A stretch of DNA of 64,000 bases, taken from assembly GCF_001927285.1 (NCBI RefSeq), contig NZ_MSIG01000006.1, positions 124,001 through 188,000 on the forward strand. Reading direction: 5' to 3'. Each line of letters starts with the position of its first letter. The stretch's first letter is position 1. The notes beneath the pieces were generated by a model that did no database searches, had not been told where the DNA came from, and saw nothing but the letters and a program-made list of their open reading frames with translations. Shown here piece by piece: positions 58,736 to 64,000 of this stretch. Origin of the DNA: Mongoliimonas terrestris (GTDB lineage Bacteria > Pseudomonadota > Alphaproteobacteria > Rhizobiales > Pleomorphomonadaceae). A program made the position numbers and the translations under genes.

Positions 58736-59746
58736 TCAGAGCCGGGCCTTCACCCGCCGGCAGATCTCGGCGGTGGACAGGCCGTAGCGGTCGTGAAGGG
58801 TGGGCAGCGCGCCGGCGTCCAGAAAGGCGTCCGGCAGGCCGATGTGGGCGAAGGGCGGATGGACGGCGGCGCGCATCAGCACACCCGCGACCGCTTCGCC
58901 AAGGCCTCCGATCACGGTGTGGTTCTCCACGACGACGACGAGCCGCCCTGGCTTGCCGCAGGCCTCCAGGATGGCGGCCTCGTCGAGGGGCTTGATGGTC
59001 GGCACGTGGAGGACGGCGGCGTCGATCCGATCGTCCGCCATGGCCTTCGCGGCTTCCAGCGCCCGCATGGTCATGATGCCCGACGCGACGAACAGAACGT
59101 CCGTGCCGTCGCGCAACAGCGCGGCCTTGCCGAGCTTGAACCGGTAGCCGTACTCGTCGAGGACGAGCGGCACCTGCCCGCGCAGGAGGCGCATGTAGAC
59201 CGGCCCGGGGTGGTCGGCCATCTCGGCGACGGCCTGCTCCACGTCCAGCGCGTCGCAGGGGTCGATGATGGCGAGGTTGGGCAGGCCGCGGAAGATGGCC
59301 AGATCCTCGGTGGCCTGGTGGCTCGGGCCGTAGCCGCTGGTGAGGCCGGGGAGGGCGGCCACGATCTTGACCGGCAGGTTCTCCTCGGCGATCGCCATGG
59401 CGATGAAATCGTAGGCGCGGCGCGACGCGAAGGCCGCATGGGTGGTCGCGAAGGGGATGAACCCTTCCTTCGCCATGCCGGCGGCGGCGCCCATGAGCAA
59501 CTGCTCGGCCATGCCCATCTGGTAGAAGCGGTCCGGGAAGGCCTGGGCGAAGATGTGCAAGTCCGTGTACTTGGCGAGATCGGCGGACATGCCGACCACC
59601 TCGGGCCGCGCCTTGGCGAGCGCGACGAGGCCGTGGCCGAAGGGGGCCGGCTTCGTCTTCTGGCCTTCGGCCGCGAAGGACGCGATCATCGCGGAGGTCG
59701 AAAGCCGCGGCTTGGACGGATCGGCGGGGGTGAAGACCTTCTTCAT
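58736..59746 (-). CDS. Transketolase C-terminal (beta) subunit
   Basis: A 336-residue protein with the pyrimidine-binding and C-terminal domains of transketolase. The catalytic glutamate is in YQMGMAEQLLMGAAAGMAKE, and GLTSGYGPSHQATEDLAIFR and VVVENHTVIGGLGEAVAG are typical. It needs an alpha subunit to bind thiamine diphosphate. Its ATG overlaps the alpha stop (ATGA). Because the alpha gene is frameshifted, this protein may have no partner. Confidence 0.92.
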   Translation of the reverse strand: MKKVFTPADPSKPRLSTSAMIASFAAEGQKTKPAPFGHGLVALAKARPEVVGMSADLAKYTDLHIFAQAFPDRFYQMGMAEQLLMGAAAGMAKEGFIPFATTHAAFASRRAYDFIAMAIAEENLPVKIVAALPGLTSGYGPSHQATEDLAIFRGLPNLAIIDPCDALDVEQAVAEMADHPGPVYMRLLRGQVPLVLDEYGYRFKLGKAALLRDGTDVLFVASGIMTMRALEAAKAMADDRIDAAVLHVPTIKPLDEAAILEACGKPGRLVVVVENHTVIGGLGEAVAGVLMRAAVHPPFAHIGLPDAFLDAGALPTLHDRYGLSTAEICRRVKARL

Positions 59747-60587
59747 GACGCGGTCTCCCGATCCAGAATGGCGATCGCCTTGTCCCATTCGTCGGCATCG
59801 ACACGGATGAAATGGTTTTTGTCGCGCGCCTCCAGGAAGGGAATGCCCTTGCCCATGAGCGTGTCGCAGACGATCACGCGCGGCTTCGGCTCGGGGTGGG
59901 TCCGGGCCCGGTCGAAGGCCGCCACCAGCGCGCCGATGTCATGGCCGTCGACCCGCTCGGCGTACCAGCCGAAGGCGCGGAACTTCTCGTCGACCGGTTC
60001 GGACGAGAGCACCTGGGACGACGGACCGTCGGCCTGCTGGTTGTTCATGTCGACGACGGCAATCAGGTTGTCGAGCCGCCAGTGGGCGGCGCCGAGGGCT
60101 GCCTCCCAGGTCGACCCTTCGCCGAGTTCGCCATCGGAAAGAAGGTTGTAGACGAAGGACTTGGAGCTCTTCCGCTTCAGTCCGAGGCAGGAGCCGACGG
60201 CGATGGTCAGCCCCTGGCCGAGCGAGCCGCCCGAAATTTCCATGCCCGGCGTGTAGGAGGCCATGCCGGACATGGGCAGGCGGCTGTCGTCGCCGCCGTA
60301 GGTGTCCATCTCTTCCCGGGGGATGAAGCCGGCTTCCACCAGCGCCGCATAGAGCGCGATGGCGTAATGGCCGATGGAGAGAAAGAGGCGGTCGCGTCCC
60401 TCCCAGTCGGGCTCTTCGGGGCGGTAGGTCAGAGCGTAGAGTAGAGGACCGCAAGGACGTCCGCGAAGTCCAGAGCCTGGGCGATATAGCCCTGGCCCTG
60501 CACCTTGCCCATCAGGAGGGCGTTGCGACGGATGGACCGCGCCCGTACCGCCAGGCTGGCGTTGTGTCCGATCAAGGGGGATGTCAT
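59743..60587 (-). pseudogene. Transketolase N-terminal (alpha) subunit, frameshifted
   Basis: From the ATG at 60587 the frame reads MTSPLIGHNASLAVRARSIR ... LDFADVLAVLYSTL and stops at a TGA (60429-60431). The homology continues in another frame as LTYRPEEPDWEGRDRLFLSI, GHYAIALYAALVEAGFIPRE and on to the TPP site LLSDGELGEGSTWEAALGAA. Loss of one base near 60440 (reading CTCTACTCTACG where CTCTACTTCTACG is expected on the coding strand) explains the shift. The frame is otherwise clean for about 281 codons. A sequencing error or programmed shift is possible but there is no slippery run. Confidence 0.85.
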
Positions 60588-60609
60588 GGGGAAGTCTCCG
60601 GCCGGCGCC

Positions 60610-61359
60610 TCAGTGGATGAGCATGCCGCCGTTGACGTCGATCGTGTTGCCGGTCAGGTAGGCCGACAGATCCGACGCGAGGAAGAGGAAGACGTTGGCG
60701 ACGTCCTGCGGCACGCCGAGGCGGTTCAACGGGATGCCGGCCAGGATTTCGACGCGCTTTTCGTCCGAAATCTTGCCCGCGTTGATGTCGGTCTGGATCA
60801 GGCCCGGCGTCACGCAGTTGACGCGGATGCCGTCGCCGCCAAGTTCGCGGGCCATGGCCTTGGCGAGGCCGAGCACGCCGGCCTTCGCGGCCGAATAGTG
60901 CGCGCCGCCGAGGATGCCGCCGCCGCGCTGCGCGGACACGGAGGACATGCAGGCGATCGAACCGGCCTTGCGTTCGCGCATGTGCGGCATCACCGCCTGG
61001 CTGAGGAAGAGCACGCCCTTCAGGTTCACGTCCTGGATGCGATCCCAGTCGGACGACCCGATGTCCCAGACCTTGATCGCCTGGGTGATGCCGGCGTTGT
61101 TGATCAGGATGTCGATCTGGCCGAAGGCGTCGAGCACGGCGGCGACGGCCTTGTCGCAGTCGGCGCGGGAGGTCACGTCGCAGGCGACGCCGATGTGCTC
61201 GGGGCCGAGTTCGGCGGCGGCATTGCGCGCGGCCGCGCCGTCGATGTCCAATATGGCCACCCGCGCGCCCTGGGCGGCGAAGGTCCTGGCGGTCGTGAAG
61301 CCGATACCGCGCGGCCCAGCGGCCCCCGAAATGACGGCGGTCTTGCCCGAAAGCAGCAT
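60610..61359 (-). CDS. SDR family NAD(P)-dependent oxidoreductase
   Basis: Classical SDR of 249 residues: cofactor motif ISGAAGPRGIGFTTA, LINNAGITQ, catalytic serine SSVSAQRGGG and YSAAKAG with Tyr-x-x-x-Lys; C terminus YLTGNTIDVNGGML. GGAGGGGG precedes the ATG at 61359. It resembles polyol or sugar dehydrogenases of FabG type. First gene of the minus-strand operon with the split transketolase and TRAP importer, and divergent from the LysR gene. Confidence 0.92.
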   Translation of the reverse strand: MLLSGKTAVISGAAGPRGIGFTTARTFAAQGARVAILDIDGAAARNAAAELGPEHIGVACDVTSRADCDKAVAAVLDAFGQIDILINNAGITQAIKVWDIGSSDWDRIQDVNLKGVLFLSQAVMPHMRERKAGSIACMSSVSAQRGGGILGGAHYSAAKAGVLGLAKAMARELGGDGIRVNCVTPGLIQTDINAGKISDEKRVEILAGIPLNRLGVPQDVANVFLFLASDLSAYLTGNTIDVNGGMLIH

Positions 61360-61446
61360 GTTCCCCCTCCCTGGAGACTGTTCCTCTTGAGGCCGGACTA
61401 TGCGCGGATGGCCATCCTGAAAAAAACGAATAAAATGCGTGGATCG

Positions 61447-61461
61447 ATGAATTGGATTCAT
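61447..61461. promoter_or_regulatory. LysR-box-like dyad ATGAAT-TGG-ATTCAT at the LysR start
   Basis: Perfect 6+6 inverted repeat containing a T-N11-A pattern (T at 61448, A at 61460). It overlaps the first codon of the LysR gene and lies about 90 bases upstream of the divergent SDR gene, as expected for an autoregulatory LysR site that also activates the SDR operon. Confidence 0.5.
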
Positions 61462-62359
61462 GGTCGCGATGACGCGCTCGCTCCCGCTCAATGCTCTTCA
61501 CGCCTTCGAGGCTGCTGCCCGGACGGGGTCATTCCGCGTCGCCGGGGAGGAACTCGGCATTTCAGCCTCCGCCGTCAGCCACGCGATCCGGAAACTGGAG
61601 GATCAGATCGGGGCGTCCCTGTTCGAGCGGGACGGTCGGGTGGTGCGGCTGAACCCGGGCGGGGAGGTGCTCTATCGCCATGTTTCTGATGCACTTGACG
61701 GTCTGCGCCAGGGCATCGCGATGGTCGGATCGCGCTCGGACAAGCTGCTCCGGGTGCACTGCGCGCCGTCGTTCGCGACCCAATGGCTGATGCCGCGGCT
61801 CAGTCGCTTCCTCATCGAACATCCCGGGCTGGAGGTTCGGTTCTCGGCGGACACAAACTATCCCCGTTTCCAGAACGATGAATTCGACTTGGACATCTGC
61901 TACGGCCAGCCCCGCCAGGACGGGCTGATCGTGCTGCCGCTCCGCGAGGAGCTCGTCACGCCGCTCTGCCGGCCGGACATCGCCGAGAAGGTGAGGCAGC
62001 CGAGCGACCTCTATGCGTTCAGCCTGATCGAGAGCGAGCACAAGCGGGTGCGCTGGCCGGACTGGTTTGCTTCCAACGGGTTGCCGGCCCCGGCGCCGAA
62101 CGGAAACCGGTTCGATCGGAGCTTCATGGCGATCACCGCGGCGGTGGACGGAATGGGAATTACGCTGGAATCAACGCAACTTGCGGAAAGGGAACTGCAG
62201 CGGGGAGATCTGGTGGCGCCGCTCAGGGAGAGTGCCCGGAACATCACCTATACCGGCCATTTCGTCGTCTTTCCGCAGCGGGTCCGGCCGCGGCGGGCCG
62301 TGCGGACGTTCGTCAATTGGGTGATGGGCGAACTGGATCTACCCGAACTGACGGCCTGA
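61460..62359 (+). CDS. LysR family transcriptional regulator (GcvA-like)
   Basis: A 299-residue regulator. Helix-turn-helix region: LNALHAFEAAARTGSFRVAG and EELGISASAVSHAIRKLEDQ. The sensor domain with APSFATQWLMPRLSRFLIEH is of GcvA/AmpR type. The start may be 61460 or the ATG at 61469. It diverges from the SDR-transketolase-TRAP operon and probably controls it. Confidence 0.92.
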   Translation: MVAMTRSLPLNALHAFEAAARTGSFRVAGEELGISASAVSHAIRKLEDQIGASLFERDGRVVRLNPGGEVLYRHVSDALDGLRQGIAMVGSRSDKLLRVHCAPSFATQWLMPRLSRFLIEHPGLEVRFSADTNYPRFQNDEFDLDICYGQPRQDGLIVLPLREELVTPLCRPDIAEKVRQPSDLYAFSLIESEHKRVRWPDWFASNGLPAPAPNGNRFDRSFMAITAAVDGMGITLESTQLAERELQRGDLVAPLRESARNITYTGHFVVFPQRVRPRRAVRTFVNWVMGELDLPELTA

Positions 62360-62371
62360 TCCGAGCCGGTC

Positions 62372-62401
62372 GGGGCACGCCACGCGGCGTGCCCCGTCTT
62401 T
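62372..62401 (+). terminator. Rho-independent-type terminator of the LysR gene
   Basis: Perfect 10-base GC-rich stem GGGGCACGCC/GGCGTGCCCC (62372-62381, 62386-62395) with an ACGC loop, followed by GTCTTT. It lies 12 bases after the LysR stop and also separates it from the converging TRAP permease gene. Confidence 0.75.
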
Positions 62402-62411
62402 GAAAAGCGGA

Positions 62412-64000
62412 TCAGGTGCCGGCCGCAAGCATCTGTTTTCCCTTGCTGATGCGCATGATGTGCCAGGCCACCACGGCGCCACCGAGGGCGAAGCCGAGGA
62501 GGTCGGTGACGAGCATCGGGGTGACGAGTAGCAGAGCGGCGGCGATGGCGACCGCCCGTTCCGTCACGCTGACCCGCCCGGCGAGCCAACCGAAGGCGCC
62601 GATGCCCCAGAGGAGAACGGCGGCGAGCGCCTTCACGATGACAAAGGCAGCCGACGCCCAGTAGGCGGCGCCCTCCAAACCGGGGACAGGTTGTAGCATG
62701 AGCTGCGGGTTGTAAACGGCCATGTAAGGCAGAATGAAGCCTGGTAGCGCGATACGGAGCGCCTGCACGGCGATCCGCATGCCGGTCTCCTTCGCCATGG
62801 GCGCGGCCGCGAAGGCGGCGAGCGCCACAGGCGGGGTGAGGTCCGCCATGATGCCGAAATAGAAGACGTACATGTGGCTGACGATGAGCGGCACGCCAAT
62901 CTCCAGGAGGATCGGTGCCGCCAGGGAGGAGGTGATGATGTAGTTCGGGATGGTGGGGATGCCCATGCCGAGGATGAGGCTGAACACCATCGTGAGCACG
63001 AGGGTGAGCAGGAGATTGTCCTTGCCGATGGCGATCAGCGCCTCGCCGATGACGGTGCCGAGGCCGGTCAGCGTCATGGTGCCGATGACGAGGCCGACGA
63101 CCGCGCAGGCGAGACCCACCGGGATCGCCTGACGGGCGCCCTCGGCGAGGGCGTCCACGCAGCCGACGAGGGCGGGGCGGACCTTGCCGGAAAAGAGGCC
63201 GGCGACGACGAGGGCGAGGACCACGAGGCCGACCGCGCTGACGGAGTACCAGAGCGAGGCGGCGCTGATGCCCGCAAGCCCCATCCAGAACACGAGCCGG
63301 AGGACCGCCGTGGAAAGGCCGAGGGCGAAGGCTGCGCCGATGATCATGATCGACGTCAGCATGAGACCGACTGAGCCGGCAAACAAAGGTGTGTAGCCGC
63401 CGAACAACAGGACGACGAGCACGATCAGCGGCAGGACGAGGAACCAGCGTTCGCGGATCACCTTCCGGGCGCTCGGCAGGATCGTCGCCGCCATGCCGTG
63501 GAGGTTGAGCTTGCCGGCTTCCAGGTGGACCGACCAGAAGCAGGTGACGAAATAGAGGAGCGCCGGGACGATGGCCGCCTGGACGATGTCCGAATAGGGC
63601 ACGTTGATGGTCTCGGCCATGATGAAGGCGACCGCGCCCATCACCGGCGGCATGATCTGGCCGCCCATGGACGCGGTGGCCTCGACGCCGCCCGCGAAGG
63701 CGTTCTTGAAGCCGTAGCGGCGCATCAGCGGAATGGTGAACTGGCCGGAGGCCACCACGTTGGCGACGCCCGATCCGGACACCGTGCCGAGAAGGGCGGA
63801 GGTGGCGATGGCGACCTTCGCGGGGCCGCCCTTGGAGCGACCGAAGATCGCCATGGAGACGTCGTTGAAGAAGGCGACGACGCCGGCCTTTTCCATGAAG
63901 GCGCCGAACAGGACGAAGAGGAAGATGTAGGTGGCCGAGACCAGCGTCGGCGTGCCGTAGATGCCTTCGGTGGAGAAGGCCATGTGCTCGATCACCTGCT
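62412..64000 (-). CDS. TRAP transporter fused permease subunit (partial, cut by right edge)
   Basis: At least 527 residues of a fused small/large TRAP permease, of the type that works with TAXI binding proteins. Multiple helices, with DctM-like motifs TSALLGTVSGSGVANVVASG, GQIMPPVMGAVAFIMAETI, ILGMGIPTIPNYIITSSLAA and GIMADLTPPVALAAFAAAPM. The N-terminal part lies beyond the window; full-length relatives exceed 600 residues. Its ligand and binding protein are not visible here. Confidence 0.92.
   Translation of the reverse strand, partial: QVIEHMAFSTEGIYGTPTLVSATYIFLFVLFGAFMEKAGVVAFFNDVSMAIFGRSKGGPAKVAIATSALLGTVSGSGVANVVASGQFTIPLMRRYGFKNAFAGGVEATASMGGQIMPPVMGAVAFIMAETINVPYSDIVQAAIVPALLYFVTCFWSVHLEAGKLNLHGMAATILPSARKVIRERWFLVLPLIVLVVLLFGGYTPLFAGSVGLMLTSIMIIGAAFALGLSTAVLRLVFWMGLAGISAASLWYSVSAVGLVVLALVVAGLFSGKVRPALVGCVDALAEGARQAIPVGLACAVVGLVIGTMTLTGLGTVIGEALIAIGKDNLLLTLVLTMVFSLILGMGIPTIPNYIITSSLAAPILLEIGVPLIVSHMYVFYFGIMADLTPPVALAAFAAAPMAKETGMRIAVQALRIALPGFILPYMAVYNPQLMLQPVPGLEGAAYWASAAFVIVKALAAVLLWGIGAFGWLAGRVSVTERAVAIAAALLLVTPMLVTDLLGFALGGAVVAWHIMRISKGKQMLAAGT

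Noticed and set aside
57579..59804. Apparent fusion of transketolase beta and TRAP binding protein
   Set aside because: The frame upstream of 58589 is an out-of-frame reading of the beta gene. The binding protein has its own signal peptide and ribosome-binding site.

Overview
The window is about 64 kb of GC-rich, densely coded DNA with the gene content of an alphaproteobacterium, most likely Hyphomicrobiales (Rhizobiales). The main evidence is the housekeeping block guaB - MAPEG - exo/endonuclease-like - rsmB - guaA (16.1-22.7 kb), and the many ABC and TRAP importers tied to LysR, LacI, DeoR and AraC regulators. No rRNA, tRNA, CRISPR, phage or insertion sequence was recognised. Taxonomy is inferred from gene order and protein character only.

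Layout. (1) 1-9.7 kb, sugar-alcohol locus: a xylitol-type MDR dehydrogenase cut by the left edge, a small membrane protein, two MalG/MalF-type permeases, a solute-binding protein and an AraC regulator, all on the minus strand. Then come a GMC oxidoreductase (-), a DeoR regulator (+) and an erythritol/L-threitol dehydrogenase-like MDR enzyme (+). (2) 9.8-15.9 kb, mixed genes: DUF2171, msrB, a CDF transporter, LysR, a cupin, an EamA transporter, and an SbtA bicarbonate-transporter homologue with its SbtB-like PII protein. (3) 16.1-22.7 kb, housekeeping purine block carrying a FitA/PIN toxin-antitoxin pair between rsmB and guaA, followed by an orphan Phd-type antitoxin. (4) 23.3-34.8 kb, a nine-gene minus-strand operon: RraA-like protein, polyamine-type ABC importer, HpaI aldolase, hydantoinase A, hydantoinase B and an Ldh-type dehydrogenase carrying an amber stop. 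A LysR gene lies upstream. (5) 35.1-35.9 kb, relic of an AbiEii toxin. (6) 36.2-46.6 kb: an SDR, a phosphotriesterase-family hydrolase, a TRAP importer with a winged-helix regulator, and a divergent 1207-residue 5-oxoprolinase (fused HyuA-HyuB). Behind it is a decayed fragment related to the Ldh gene of region 4, then a VOC protein. (7) 46.7-52.6 kb, tetronate catabolism: a LacI regulator divergent from denD-ltnD-otnK-otnC-otnI, with two operator-like palindromes between. (8) 52.7-64 kb: a minus-strand operon of SDR, split transketolase (alpha part frameshifted), TRAP importer, full-length transketolase and 2-hydroxyacid dehydrogenase, with a divergent LysR. A fused TRAP permease is cut by the right edge.

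How it fits together. Regions 1, 7 and 8 look like modules for taking up and oxidising polyols and sugar acids. Tetritols could be oxidised by the region 1 dehydrogenases. L-threonate and D-erythronate would pass through DenD/LtnD, OtnI, OtnK and OtnC to dihydroxyacetone phosphate. Transketolases would feed the pentose phosphate pathway. Regions 4 and 6 are two independent modules built on ATP-dependent lactam or hydantoin opening, each with its own importer. Their substrates cannot be read from the sequence.

A recurring theme is decay. A nonsense-mutated dehydrogenase, a frameshifted transketolase subunit, a partial dehydrogenase copy, an AbiEii relic and an antitoxin without a toxin all sit between intact operons.
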